Positions 37,356 to 51,696 of a stretch of 64,000 nucleotides of DNA are shown piece by piece; within the stretch, counting starts at the first letter, position 1; each line of letters opens with the position of its first letter. The stretch comes from Leptasterias polaris. Taxonomy: Eukaryota > Echinodermata > Asteroidea > Forcipulatida > Asteriidae. The stretch covers positions 158,484 to 222,483 of the forward strand of contig JAZGTN010000227.1 of the NCBI GenBank assembly GCA_037783415.1. Reading direction: 5' to 3'. The notes under the pieces were generated by a model. The model made no database searches and had not been told where the DNA came from. It saw only the letters and a list, made by a program, of their open reading frames with translations. A program made the translations under genes and the position numbers.

Positions 37356-40300
37356 CGACGCAATAGCGACTTCAGTTGAACGATCTGTTTTAAAACAAAT
37401 TCAAAGTAAGCACGGTCAAATCAACATGACATCATTTTTGAATTGGCACAAAATTTGCACCACTCGAAGGTCAAGTTCTAGGGGTCATGTGACCGAATTC
37501 TTGGGGCGGAGAGACATTTCTAGACGGCGCTAGCGGCCAGAGAGTCACCCCTACCCAAAGAAAATGAAAGTTTTAAAAAAGGCTAAGAAATAGTGCCTGC
37601 GGAAAACGTTGGGACCCTGAAATAAAGTTAAATCTACGGTTGACAATAACTCCTGATCACAGCTTGCCAGAGAGACAAATTTTGTTACCTGATTCTTCCC
37701 TGAATACTCCCAAATCCGAAAATCAGAATGTGAGGGCCAGCAGGCGCCATCTTCATACCGCAAATTACCAGCGAGCGGGGACCATCCGAAGTCGACGCAA
37801 TAGCGACTTCAGTTGAACGAGCTGTTTTAAAACAAATTCAAAGTAAGCACGGTCAAATCAACATGACATCATTTTTGGATTGGCACAAAATTTACACCAC
37901 TCGAAGGTCAAGTTCTAGGGGTCATGTGACCGAATTCTTGGGGAGGAGAGACATTTCTAGACGGCGCTAGCGGCCAGAGAGTCACCCCTACCCAAAGAAA
38001 ATGAAAGTTTAAAAAAAGGCTAAGAAATAGTGCCTGCGGAAAACGTTGGGACCCTGAAATAAAGTTAAATCTACGGTTGACAATAACTCCTGATCACAGC
38101 AGGGGCCATCTTCATACCGCAAATTACCAGCGAGCGGGGACCATCCGAAGTCGACGCAATAGCGACTTCAGTTGAACGATCTGTTTTAAAACAAATTCAA
38201 AGTAAGCACGGTCAAATCAACATGACATCATTTTTGAATTGGCACAAAATTTGCACCACTCGAAGGTCAAGTTCTAGGGGTCATGTGACCGAATTCTTGG
38301 GGCGGAGAGACATTTCTAGACGGCGCTAGCGGCCAGAGAGTCACCCCTACCCAAAGAAAATGAGAAGTTTTCAAGCAAATTCAAAGTAAGTACGCTCAAA
38401 TCAACCTGACATCATTTTTGGATTGGCACAAAATTTACACCACTCGAAGGTCAAGTTCTAGGGGTCATGTGACCGAATTTTTGGGGCGGAAAGACATTTC
38501 TAGACGGCGCTAGCGGCCAGAGAGTCACCCCTACCCAAAGAAAATGAAAGTTTTTAAAAAGGCTAAGAAATTGTGCTTGCGGAAAACGTTGGGACCCTGA
38601 AATAAAGTTAAATCTACGGTTGACAATAACTCCTGATCACAGCATGCCAGAGAGACAAATTTTGTTACCTGATTCTTCCCTGAATACTCCCAAATCCGAA
38701 AATCAGAATGTGAGGGCCAGCAGGCGCCATCTTCATACCGCAAATTACCAGCGAGCGGGGACCATCCGAAGTCGACGCAATAGCGACTTCAGTTGAACGA
38801 GCTGTTTTAAAACAAATTCAAAGTAAGCACGGTCAAATCAACATGACATCATTTTTGAATTGGCACAAAATTTACACCACTCGAAGGTGAAGTTCTAGGG
38901 GTCATGTGGCAGAATTCTTGGGGCGGAGAGACATTTCTAGACGGCGCTAGCGGCCAGAGAGTCACCCCTACCCAAAGAAAATGAAAGTTTTAAAAAAGGC
39001 TAAGAAATAGTGCCTGCGGAAAACGTTGGGACCCTGAAATAAAGTTAAATCTACGGTTGACAATAACTCCTGATCACAGCAGGGGCCATCTTCATACCGC
39101 AAATTACCAGCGAGCGGGGACCATCCGAAGTCGACGCAATAGCGACTTCAGTTGAACGATCTGTTTTAAAACAAATTCAAAGTAAGCACGGTCAAATCAA
39201 CATGACATCATTTTTGAATTGGCACAAAATTTGCACCACTCGAAGGTCAAGTTCTAGGGGTCATGTGACCGAATTCTTGGGGCGGAGAGACATTTCTAGA
39301 CGGCGCTAGCGGCCAGAGAGTCACCCCTACCCAAAGAAAATGAAAGTTTTAAAAAAGGCTAAGAAATAGTGCCTGCGGAAAACGTTGGGACCCTGAAATA
39401 AAGTTAAATCTACGGTTGACAATAACTCCTGATCACAGCTTGCCAGAGAGACAAATTTTGTTACCTGATTCTTCCCTGAATACTCCCAAATCCGAAAATC
39501 AGAATGTGAGGGCCAGCAGGCGCCATCTTCATACCGCAAATTACCAGCGAGCGGGGACCATCCGAAGTCGACGCAATAGCGACTTCAGTTGAACGAGCTG
39601 TTTTAAAACAAATTCAAAGTAAGCACGGTCAAATCAACATGACATCATTTTTGAATTGGCACAAAATTTGCACCACTCGAAGGTCAAGTTCTAGGGGTCA
39701 TGTGACCGAATTCTTGGGGCGGAGAGACATTTCTAGATGGCGCTAGCGGCCAGAGAGTTACCCCTACCCAAAGAAAATGAGAAGTTTTCAAGCAAATTCA
39801 AAGTAAGTACGCTCAAATCAACCTGACATCATTTTTGGATTGGCACAAAATTTACACCACTCGAAGGTCAAGTTCTAGGGGTCATGTGACCGAATTTTTG
39901 GGGCGGAAAGACATTTCTAGACGGCGCTAGCGGCCAGAGAGTCACCCCTACCCAAAGAAAATGAAAGTTTTTAAAAAGGCTAAGAAATTGTGCTTGCGGA
40001 AAACGTTGGGACCCTGAAATAAAGTTAAATCTACGGTTGACAATAACTCCTGATCACAGCATGCCAAAGAGACAAATTTTGTTACCTGATTCTTCCCTGA
40101 ATACTCCCAAATCCGAAAATCAGAATGTGAGGGCCAGCAGGCGCCATCTTCATACCGCAAATTACCAGCGAGCGGGGACCATCCGAAGTCGACGCAATAG
40201 CGACTTCAGTTGAACGAGCTGTTTTAAAACAAATTCAAAGTAAGCACGGTCAAATCAACATGACATCATTTTTGAATTGGCACAAAATTTACACCACTCG

Positions 40301-43300
40301 AAGGTGAAGTTCTAGGGGTCATGTGGCAGAATTCTTGGGGCGGAGAGACATTTCTAGACGGCGCTAGCGGCCAGAGAGTCACCCCTACCCAAAGAAAATG
40401 AAAGTTTTAAAAAAGGCTAAGAAATAGTGCCTGCGGAAAACGTTGGGACCCTGAAATAAAGTTAAATCTACGGTTGACAATAACTCCTGATCACAGCAGG
40501 GGCCATCTTCATACCGCAAATTACCAGCGAGCGGGGACCATCCGAAGTCGACGCAATAGCGACTTCAGTTGAACGATCTGTTTTAAAACAAATTCAAAGT
40601 AAGCACGGTCAAATCAACATGACATCATTTTTGAATTGGCACAAAATTTGCACCACTCGAAGGTCAAGTTCTAGGGGTCATGTGACCGAATTCTTGGGGC
40701 GGAGAGACATTTCTAGACGGCGCTAGCGGCCAGAGAGTCACCCCTACCCAAAGAAAATGAAAGTTTTAAAAAAGGCTAAGAAATAGTGCCTGCGGAAAAC
40801 GTTGGGACCCTGAAATAAAGTTAAATCTACGGTTGACAATAACTCCTGATCACAGCTTGCCAGAGAGACAAATTTTGTTACCTGATTCTTCCCTGAATAC
40901 TCCCAAATCCGAAAATCAGAATGTGAGGGCCAGCAGGCGCCATCTTCATACCGCAAATTACCAGCGAGCGGGGACCATCCGAAGTCGACGCAATAGCGAC
41001 TTCAGTTGAACGAGCTGTTTTAAAACAAATTCAAAGTAAGCACGGTCAAATCAACATGACATCATTTTTGAATTGGCACAAAATTTGCACCACTCGAAGG
41101 TCAAGTTCTAGGGGTCATGTGACCGAATTCTTGGGGCGGAGAGACATTTCTAGACGGCGCTAGCGGCCAGAGAGTTACCCCTACCCAAAGAAAATGAGAA
41201 GTTTTCAAGCAAATTCAAAGTAAGTACGCTCAAATCAACCTGACATCATTTTTGGATTGGCACAAAATTTACCCCACTCGAAGGTCAAGTTCTAGGGGTC
41301 ATGTGACCGAATTTTTGGGGCGGAGAGACATTTCTAGACGGCGCTAGCGGCCAGAGAATCACCCCTACCCAAAGAAAATGAAAGTTTTAAAAAAGGCTAA
41401 GAAATAGTGCCTGCGGAAAACGTTGGGACCCTGAAATAAAGTTAAATCTACGGTTGACAATAACTCCTGATCACAGCATGCCAGAGAGACAAATTTTGTT
41501 ACCTGATTCTTCCCTGAATACTCCCAAATCCGAAAATCAGAATTTGAGGGCCAGCAGGCGCCATCTTCATACCGCAAATTACCAGCGAGCGGGGACCATC
41601 CGAAGTCGACGCAATTGCGACTTCAGTTGAACGAGCTGTTTTAAAACAAATTCAAAGTAAGCACGGTCAAATCAACACGACATCATTTTTGGATTGGCAC
41701 AAAATTTACACCACTCGAAGGTCAAGTTCGACGGGTCATGTGGCCGAAATCTTGGGGCGGAGAGACATTTCTAGACGGCGCTAGCGGCCAGAGAGTCACC
41801 CCTACCCAAAGAAAATGAAAGTTTTAAAAAAGGCTAAGAAATAGTGCCTGCGGAAAACGTTGGGACCCTGAAATAAAGTTAAATCTACGGTTGACAATAA
41901 CTCCTGATCACAGCAGGGGCCATCTTCATACCGCAAATTACCAGCGAGCGGGGACCATCCGAAGTCGACGCAATAGCGACTTCAGTTGAACGATCTGTTT
42001 TAAAACAAATTCAAAGTAAGCACGGTCAAATCAACACGACATCATTTTTGGATTGGCACAAATTTTACACCACTCGTAGGTCAAGTTCAAGGGGTCATGT
42101 GGCAAAATTCTTGGGGCGGAGAGACATTTCTAGACGGCGCTAGCGGCCAGAGAGTCACTCCTACCCAAAGAAAATGAAAGTTTTAAAAAAGGCTAAGAAA
42201 TTGTGCTTGCGGAAAACGTTGGGACCCTGAAATAAAGTTAAATCTACGGTTGACAATAACTCCTGATCACAGCATGCCAGAGAGACAAATTTTGTTACCT
42301 GATTCTTCCCTAAATACTCCCAAATCCGAAAATCAGAATGTGAGGGCCAGCAGGCGCCATCTTCAGACCGCAAATTACCAGCGAGCGGGGACCATCCGAA
42401 GTCGACGCAATAGCGACTTCAGTTGAACGAGCTGTTTTAAAACAAATTCAAAGTAAGCACGGTCAAATCAACATGACATCATTTTTGGATTGGCACAAAA
42501 TTTACACCACTCGAAGGTCAAGTTCTAGGGGTCATGTGACCGAATTCTTGGGGCGGAGAGACATTTCTAGACGGCGCTAACGGCCAGAGAGTCACCCCTA
42601 CCCAAAGAAAATGAGAAGTTTTCAAGCAAATTCAAAGTAAGTACGCTCAAATCAACCTGACATCATTTTTGGATTGGCACAAATTTTACACCACTCGTAG
42701 GTCAAGTTCAAGGGGTCAAGTGGCAGAATTCTTGGGGCGGAGAGACATTTCTAGACGGCGCTAGCGGCCAGAGAGTCACCCCTACCCAAAGAAAATGAAA
42801 GTTTTAAAAAAGGCTAAGAAATAGTGCCTGCGGAAAACGTTGGGACCCTGAAATAAAGTTAAATCTACGGTTGACAATAACTCCTGATCACAGCAGGGGC
42901 CATCTTCATACCGCAAATTACCAGCGAGCGGGGACCATCCGAAGTCGACGCAATAGCGACTTCAGTTGAACGATCTGTTTTAAAACAAATTCAAAGTAAG
43001 CACGGTCAAATCAACATGACATCATTTTTGAATTGGCACAAAATTTGCACCACTCGAAGGTCCAGTTCTAGGGGTCATGTGACCGAATTCTTGGGGCGGA
43101 GAGACATTTCTAGACGGCGCTAGCGGCCAGAGAGTCACCCCTACCCAAAGAAAATGAGAAGTTTTCAAGCAAATTCAAAGTAAGTACGCTCAAATCAACC
43201 TGACATCATTTTTGGATTGGCACAAATTTTACACCACTCGTAGGTCAAGTTCAAGGGGTCATGTGGCAAAATTCTTGGGGCGGAGAGACATTTCTAGACG

Positions 43301-43651
43301 GCGCTAGCGGCCAGAGAGTCACTCCTACCCAAAGAAAATGAAAGTTTTAAAAAAGGCTAAGAAATTGTGCTTGCGGAAAACGTTGGGACCCTGAAATAAA
43401 GTTAAATCTACGGTTGACAATAACTCCTGATCACAGCATGCCAGAGAGACAAATTTTGTTACCTGATTCTTCCCTAAATACTCCCAAATCCGAAAATCAG
43501 AATGTGAGGGCCAGCAGGCGCCATCTTCATACCGCAAATTACCAGCGAGCGGGGACCATCCGAAGTCGACGCAATAGCGACTTCAGTTGAACGAGCTGTT
43601 TTAAAACAAATTCAAAGTAAGCACGGTCAAATCAACATGACATCATTTTTG
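37356..43651 (+). repeat. 6,832-bp offset duplication, copy 2
   Basis: Partner of 30,524-36,819. Its left part, to about 41,070, also matches about 26,700-31,045 at an offset of 10,025, so its ancestry overlaps the 3,193-bp family. Private changes include GCCAAAGAGAC at 40064. Base 42366 is G, a change that in copy 1 sits in a different module (36698). The mixture of two offsets implies more than one exchange event. Confidence 0.88.
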
Positions 43652-46600
43652 GATTGGCACAAAATTTACACCACTCGAAGGTCAAGTTCTAGGGGTCATG
43701 TGACCGAATTCTTGGGGCGGACAGACATTTCTAGACGGCGCTAACGGCCAGAGAGTCACCCCTACCCAAAGAAAATGAGAATTTTTCAAGCAAATTCAAA
43801 GTAAGTACGCTCAAATCAACCTGACATCATTTTTGGATTGGCACAAATTTTACACCACTCGTAGGTCAAGTTCAAGGGGTCAAGTGGCAGAATTCTTGGG
43901 GCGGAGAGACATTTCTAGACGGCGCTAGCGGCCAGAGAGTCACCCCTACCCAAAGAAAATGAAAGTTTTAAAAAAGGCTAAGAAATAGTGCCTGCGGAAA
44001 ACGTTGGGACCCTGAAATAAAGTTAAATCTACGGTTGACAATAACTCCTGATCACAGCAGGGGCCATCTTCATACCGCAAATTACCAGCGAGCGGGGACC
44101 ATCCGAAGTCGACGCAATAGCGACTTCAGTTGAACGATCTGTTTTAAAACAAATTCAAAGTAAGCACGGTCAAATCAACATGACATCATTTTTGAATTGG
44201 CACAAAATTTGCACCACTCGAAGGTCAAGTTCTAGGGGTCATGTGACCGAATTCTTGGGGCGGAGAGACATTTCTAGACGGCGCTAGCGGCCAGAGAGTC
44301 ACCCCTACCGAAAGAAAATGAGAAGTTTTCAAGCAAATTCAAAGTAAGTACGCTCAAATCAACCTGACATCATTTTTGGATTGGCACAAAATTTACACCA
44401 CTCGTAGGTCAAGTTCAAGGGGTCATGTGGCAGAATTTTTGGGGCGGAGAGACATTTCTAGACGGCGCTAGCGGCCAGAGAGTCACCCCTACCCAAAGAA
44501 AATGAAAGTTTTAAAAAAGGCTAAGAAATAGTGCCTGCGGAAAACGTTGGGACCCTGAAATAAAGTTAAATCTACGGTTGACAATAACTCCTGATCACAG
44601 CTTGCCGGAGAGACAAATTTTGTTACCTGATTCTTCCCTGAATACCCCCAAATCCGAAAATCAGAATGTGAGGGCCAGCAGGCGCCATCTTCATACCGCA
44701 AATTACCAGCGAGCGGGGACCATCCGAAGTCGACGCAATAGCGACTTCAGTTGAACGAGCTGTTTTAAAACAAATTCAAAGTAAGCACGGTCAAATCAAC
44801 ATGACATCATTTTTGGATTGGCACAAAATTTACACCACTCGAAGGTCAAGTTCTAGGGGTCATGTAACCGAATTCTTGGGGCGGAGAGACATTTCTAGAC
44901 GGCGCTAGCGGCCAGAGAGTCACCCCTACCCAAAGAAAATGAAAGTTTTAAAAAAGGCTAAGAAATAGTGCCTGCGGAAAACGTTGGGACCCTGAAATAA
45001 AGTTAAATCTACGGTTGACAATAACTCCTGATCACAGCAGGGGCCATCTTCATACCGCAAATTACCAGCGAGCGGGGACCATCCGAAGTCGACGCAATAG
45101 CGACTTCAGTTGAACGATCTGTTTTAAAACAAATTCAAAGTAAGCACGGTCAAATCAACATGACATCATTTTTGAATTGGCACAAAATTTGCACCACTCG
45201 AAGGTCAAGTTCTAGGGGTCATGTGACCGAATTCTTGGTGCGGAGAGACATTTCTAGACGGCGCTAGCGGCCAGAGAGTCACCCCTACCCAAAGAAAATG
45301 AGAAGTTTTCAAGCAAATTCAAAGTAAGTACGCTCAAATCAACCTGACATCATTTTTGGATTGGCACAAATTTTACACCACTCGTAGGTCAAGTTCAAGG
45401 GGTCAAGTGGCAGAATTCTTGGGGCGGAGAGACATTTCTAGACGGCGCTAGCGGCCAGAGAGTCACCCCTACCCAAAGAAAATGAAAGTTTTAAAAAAGG
45501 CTAAGAAATAGTGCCTGCGGAAAACGTTGGGACCCTGAAATAAAGTTAAATCTACGGTTGACAATAACTCCTGATCACAGCAGGGGCCATCTTCATACCG
45601 CAAATTACCAGCGAGCGGGGACCATCCGAAGTCGACGCAATAGCGACTTCAGTTGAACGATCTGTTTTAAAACAAATTCAAAGTAAGCACGGTCAAATCA
45701 ACATGACATCATTTTTGAATTGGCACAAAATTTGCACCACTCGAAGGTCAAGTTCTAGGGGTCATGTGACCGAATTCTTGGGGCGGAGAGACATTTCTAG
45801 ACGGCGCTAGCGGCCAGAGAGTCACTCCTACCCAAAGAAAATGAAAGTTTTAAAAAAGGCTAAGAAATTGTGCTTGCGGAAAACGTTGGGACCCTGAAAT
45901 AAAGTTAAATCTACGGTTGACAATAACTCCTGATCACAGCATGCCAGAGAGACAAATTTTGTTACCTGATTCTTCCCTAAATACTCCCAAATCCGAAAAT
46001 CAGAATGTGAGGGCCAGCAGGCGCCATCTTCATACCGCAAATTACCAGCGAGCGGGGACCATCCGAAGTCGACGCAATAGCGACTTCAGTTGAACGAGCT
46101 GTTTTAAAACAAATTCAAAGTAAGCACGGTCAAATCAACATGACATCATTTTTGGATTGGCACAAAATTTACACCACTCGAAGGTCAAGTTCTAGGGGTC
46201 ATGTGACCGAATTCTTGGGGCGGAGAGACATTTCTAGACGGCGCTAACGGCCAGAGAGTCACCCCTACCCAAAGAAAATGAGAATTTTTCAAGCAAATTC
46301 AAAGTAAGTACGCTCAAATCAACCTGACATCATTTTTGGATTGGCACAAATTTTACACCACTCGTAGGTCAAGTTCAAGGGGTCAAGTGGCAGAATTCTT
46401 GGGGCGGAGAGACATTTCTAGACGGCGCTAGCGGCCAGAGAGTCACCCCTACCCAAAGAAAATGAAAGTTTTAAAAAAGGCTAAGAAATAGTGCCTGCGG
46501 AAAACGTTGGGACCCTGAAATAAAGTTAAATCTACGGTTGACAATAACTCCTGATCACAGCAGGGGCCATCTTCATACCGCAAATTACCAGCGAGCGGGG

Positions 46601-47908
46601 ACCATCCGAAGTCGACGCAATAGCGACTTCAGTTGAACGATCTGTTTTAAAACAAATTCAAAGTAAGCACGGTCAAATCAACATGACATCATTTTTGAAT
46701 TGGCACAAAATTTGCACCACTCGAAGGTCAAGTTCTAGGGGTCATGTGACCGAATTCTTGGGGCGGAGAGACATTTCTAGACGGCGCTAGCGGCCAGAGA
46801 GTCACCCCTACCGAAAGAAAATGAGAAGTTTTCAAGCAAATTCAAAGTAAGTACGCTCAAATCAACCTGACATCATTTTTGGATTGGCACAAAATTTACA
46901 CCACTCGTAGGTCAAGTTCAAGGGGTCATGTGGCAGAATTTTTGGGGCGGAGAGACATTTCTAGACGGCGCTAGCGGCCAGAGAGTCACCCCTACCCAAA
47001 GAAAATGAAAGTTTTAAAAAAGGCTAAGAAATAGTGCCTGCGGAAAACGTTGGGACCCTGAAATAAAGTTAAATCTACGGTTGACAATAACTCCTGATCA
47101 CAGCTTGCCGGAGAGACAAATTTTGTTACCTGATTCTTCCCTGAATACCCCCAAATCCGAAAATCAGAATGTGAGGGCCAGCAGGCGCCATCTTCATACC
47201 GCAAATTACCAGCGAGCGGGGACCATCCGAAGTCGACGCAATAGCGACTTCAGTTGAACGAGCTGTTTTAAAACAAATTCAAAGTAAGCACGGTCAAATC
47301 AACATGACATCATTTTTGGATTGGCACAAAATTTACACCACTCGAAGGTCAAGTTCTAGGGGTCATGTAACCGAATTCTTGGGGCGGAGAGACATTTCTA
47401 GACGGCGCTAGCGGCCAGAGAGTCACCCCTACCCAAAGAAAATGAAAGTTTTAAAAAAGGCTAAGAAATAGTGCCTGCGGAAAACGTTGGGACCCTGAAA
47501 TAAAGTTAAATCTACGGTTGACAATAACTCCTGATCACAGCAGGGGCCATCTTCATACCGCAAATTACCAGCGAGCGGGGACCATCCGAAGTCGACGCAA
47601 TAGCGACTTCAGTTGAACGATCTGTTTTAAAACAAATTCAAAGTAAGCACGGTCAAATCAACATGACATCATTTTTGAATTGGCACAAAATTTGCACCAC
47701 TCGAAGGTCAAGTTCTAGGGGTCATGTGACCGAATTCTTGGTGCGGAGAGACATTTCTAGACGGCGCTAGCGGCCAGAGAGTCACCCCTACCCAAAGAAA
47801 ATGAGAAGTTTTCAAGCAAATTCAAAGTAAGTACGCTCAAATCAACCTGACATCATTTTTGGATTGGCACAAATTTTACACCACTCGTAGGTCAAGTTCA
47901 AGGGGTCA
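43276..47908 (+). repeat. 2,503-bp offset duplication (two copies)
   Basis: Bases 43,276-45,405 match 45,779-47,908 at an offset of 2,503. Both copies carry CGCTAACGG, GAGAATTTTTCAAGC (43,776 and 46,279), CTACCGAAAGAAA (about 44,305 and 46,808), TTGCCGGAGAG and ATACCCCCAAATC (in the L modules at 44506 and 47009) and CATGTAACCG. A visible difference is GCGGACAGAC at 43,717 against GCGGAGAGAC. The match ends at GTCAAGTGG against GTCATGTGG. A D+S+D run (44943-45844) gives this copy an irregular spacing. Confidence 0.88.
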
Positions 47909-50900
47909 TGTGGCAGAATTTTTGGGGCGGAGAGACATTTCTAGACGGCGCTAGCGGCCAGAGAATCACCCCTACCCAAAGAAAATGAAAGTTTTAAAAA
48001 AGGCTAAGAAATAGTGCCTGCGGAAAACGTTGGGACCCTGAAATAAAGTTAAATCTACGGTTGACAATAACTCCTGATCACAGCTTGCCGGAGAGACAAA
48101 TTTTGTTACCTGATTCTTCCCTGAATACCCCCAAATCCGAAAATCAGAATGTGAGGGCCAGCAGGCGCCATCTTCATACCGCAAATTACCAGCGAGCGGG
48201 GACCATCCGAAGTCGACGCAATAGCGACTTCAGTTGAACGAGCTGTTTTAAAACAAATTCAAAGTAAGCACGGTCAAATCAACATGACATCATTTTTGGA
48301 TTGGCACAAAATTTACACCACTCGAAGTTCAAGTTCTAGGGGTCATGTAACCGAATTCTTGGAGCGGAGAGACATTTCTAGACGGCGCTAGCGGCCAGAG
48401 AGTCACCCCTACCCAAAGAAAATGAAAGTTTTAAAAAAGGCTAAGAAATAGTGCCTGCGGAAAACGTTGGGACCCTGAAATAAAGTTAAATCTACGGTTG
48501 ACAATAACTCCTGATCACAGCAGGGGCCATCTTCATACCGCAAATTACCAGCGAGCGGGGACCATCCGAAGTCGACGCAATAGCGACTTCAGTTGAACGA
48601 TCTGTTTTAAAACAAATTCAAAGTAAGCACGGTCAAATCAACATGACATCATTTTTGAATTGGCACAAAATTTGCACCACTCGAAGGTCAAGTTCTAGGG
48701 GTCATGTGACCGAATTCTTGGTGCGGAGAGACATTTCTAGACGGCGCTACCGGCCAGAGAGTCACCCCTACCCAAAGAAAATGAGAAGTTTTCAAGCAAA
48801 TTCAAAGTAAGTACGCTCAAATCAACCTGACATCATTTTTGGATTGGCACAAATTTTACACCACTCGTAGGACAAGTTCAAGGGGTCATGTGGCGTAATT
48901 TTTGGGGCGGAGAGACATTTCTAGACGGCGCTAGCGGCCAGAGAGTCACCCCTACCCAAAGAAAATGAAAGTTTTAAAAAAGGCTAAGAAATAGTGCCTG
49001 CGGAAAACGTTGGGACCCTGAAATAAAGTTAAATCTACGGTTGACAATAACTCCTGATCACAGCTTGCCGGAGAGACAAATTTTGTTACCTGATTCTTCC
49101 CTGAATACCCCCAAATCCGAAAATCAGAATGTGAGGGCCAGCAGGCGCCATCTTCATACCGCAAATTACCAGCGAGTGGGGACCATCCGAAGTCGACGCA
49201 ATAGCGACTTCAGTTGAACGAGCTGTTTTAAAACAAATTCAAAGTAAGCACGGTCAAATTAACATGACATCATTTTTGGATTGGCACAAAATTTACACCA
49301 CTCGAAGTTCAAGTTCTAGGGGTCATGTAACCGAATTCTTGGAGCGGAGAGACATTTCTAGACGGCGCTAGCGGCCAGAGAGTCACCCCTACCCAAAGAA
49401 AATGAAAGTTTTAAAAAAGGCTAAGAAATAGTGCCTGCGGAAAACGTTGGGACCCTGAAATAAAGTTAAATCTACGGTTGACAATAACTCCTGATCACAG
49501 CAGGGGCCATCTTCATACCGCAAATTACCAGCGAGCGGGGACCATCCGAAGTCGACGCAATAGCGACTTCAGTTGAACGATCTGTTTTAAAACAAATTCA
49601 AAGTAAGCACGGTCAAATCAACATGACATCATTTTTGAATTGGCACAAAATTTGCACCACTCGAAGGTCAAGTTCTAGGGGTCATGTGACCGAATTCTTG
49701 GTGCGGAGAGACATTTCTAGACGGCGCTACCGGCCAGAGAGTCACCCCTACCCAAAGAAAATGAGAAGTTTTCAAGCAAATTCAAAGTAAGTACGCTCAA
49801 ATCAACCTGACATCATTTTTGGATTGGCACACATTTTACACCACTCGTAGGACAAGTTCAAGGGGTCATGTGGCATAATTTTTGGGGCGGAGAGACATTT
49901 CTAGACGGCGCTAGCGGCCAGAGAGTCACCCCTACCCAAAGAAAATGAAAGTTTTAAAAAAGGCTAAGAAATAGTGCCTGCGGAAAACGTTGGGACCCTG
50001 AAATAAAGTTAAATCTACGGTTGACAATAACTCCTGATAACAGCAAGCCAGAGAGACAAAATTTTTTACCTGATTCTTCCCTGAATACTCCCAAATCCGA
50101 AAATCAGAATGTGAGGGCCAGCAGGCGCCATCTTCATACCGCAAATTACCAGCGAGCGGGGACCATCCGAAGTCGACGCAATAGCGACTTCAGTTGAACG
50201 AGCTGTTTTAAAACAAATTCAAAGTAAGCACGGTCAAATCAACATGACATCATTTTTGGATTGGCACAAAATTTACACCACTCGAAGGTCAAGTTCAAGG
50301 GGTCATTTGGCCGAATTCTTGGGGCGGAGAGACATTTCTAGACGGCGCTAGCGGTTAGAGAGTCACCCCTACCCAAAGAAAATGAAAGTTTTAAAAAAGG
50401 CTAAGAAATAGTGCCTGCGGAAAACGTTGAGACCCTGAAATAAAGTTAAATCTACGGTTGACAATAACTCCTGATAACAGCATGCCAGAGAGACAAATTT
50501 TGTTACCTGATTCTTCCCTGAATACTCCCAAATCCGAAAATCAGAATGTGAGGGCCAGCAGGCGCCATCTTCATACCGCAAATTACCAGCGAGCGGGGAC
50601 CATCCGAAGTCGACGCAATAGCGACTTCAGTTGAACGAGCTGTTTTAAAACAAATTCAAAGTAAGCACGGTCAAATCAACATGACATCATTTTTGGATTG
50701 GCACAAAATTTACACCACTCGAAGGTCAAGTACTAGGGGTCATGTGACCGAATTCTTGGGGCGGAGAGACATTTCTAGACGGCGCTAGCGGCCAGAGAGT
50801 CACCCCTACCCAAAGAAAATGAGAAGTTTTCAAGCAAATTCAAAGTAAGTACGCTCAAATCAACCTGACATCATTTTTGGATTGGCACAAAATTTACACC

Positions 50901-51696
50901 ACTCGAAGGTCAAGTTCTAGGGGTCATGTGACCGAATTCTTGGGGCGGAGAGACATTTCTAGACGGCGCTAGCGGCAAGAGAGTCACCCCTACCCAAAGA
51001 AAATGAAAGTTTTAAAAAAGGCTAAGAAATAGTGCCTGCGGAAAACGTTGAGACCCTGAAATAAAGTTAAATCTACGGTTGACAATAACTCCTGATAACA
51101 GCATGCCAGAGAGACAAATTTTGTTACCTGATTCTTCCCTGAATACTCCCAAATCCGAAAATCAGAATGTGAGGGCCAGCAGGCGCCATCTTCATACCGC
51201 AAATTACCAGCGAGCTGGGACCATCCGAAGTCGACGCAATAGCGACTTCAGTTGAACGAGCTGTTTTAAAACAAATTCAAAGTAAGCACGGTCAAATCAA
51301 CATGACATCATTTTTGGATTGGCACAAAATTTACACCACTCGAAGGTCAAGTTATAGGGGTCATGTGACCGAATTCTTGGGGCGGAGAGACATTTCTAGA
51401 CGGCGCTAGTGGCCAGAGAGTCACCCCTACCCAAAGAAAATGAGAAGTTTTCAAGCAAATTCAAAGTAAGTACGCTCAAATCAACCTGACATCATTTTTG
51501 GATTGGCACAAAATTTACACCACTCGAAGGTCAAGTTCTAGGGGTCATGTGACCGAATTCTTGGGGCGGAGAGACATTTCTAGACGGCGCTAGCGGCCAA
51601 AGAGTCACCCCTACCCAAAGAAAATGAGAAGTTTTCAAGCAAATTCAAAGTAAGTACGCTCAAATCAACCTGACATCATTTTTGGATTGGCACAAA
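43783..51696 (+). repeat. 7,849-bp tandem duplication, copy 1
   Basis: This 7,914-bp stretch matches 51,632-59,545; the two overlap by 65 bases because the duplication is in direct tandem. I compared more than 15 rare variants and all are shared, including TTGGTGCGG (45,236), GAGAATCACC (47,963), GCGAGTGGGG (49,172), GGCACACATTTT (49,826), GCGGTTAGAG (50,351), AAGTACTAGG (50,728), GCGGCAAGAG (50,971), GAGCTGGGAC (51,211) and GTTATAGGGG (51,351). No difference was found. The left limit is base 43782 (T against G at 51631); the right limit is 51697 (T against A at 59546). Confidence 0.95.
47009..49948 (+). repeat. 980-bp higher-order unit (L+D+S), three tandem copies
   Basis: Three consecutive units of L, D and S start at 47009, 47989 and 48969. 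All three L modules share TTGCCGGAGAG, ATACCCCCAAATC and CATGTAACCG. Copies 2 and 3 also share CGAAGTTCAAG and TTGGAGCGG in their L modules, and CGCTACCGG in D with GTAGGACAAG in S. Copies 2 and 3 are therefore the closest relatives. The same triplet recurs at 54858-57797 as part of the larger duplication. Confidence 0.92.
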
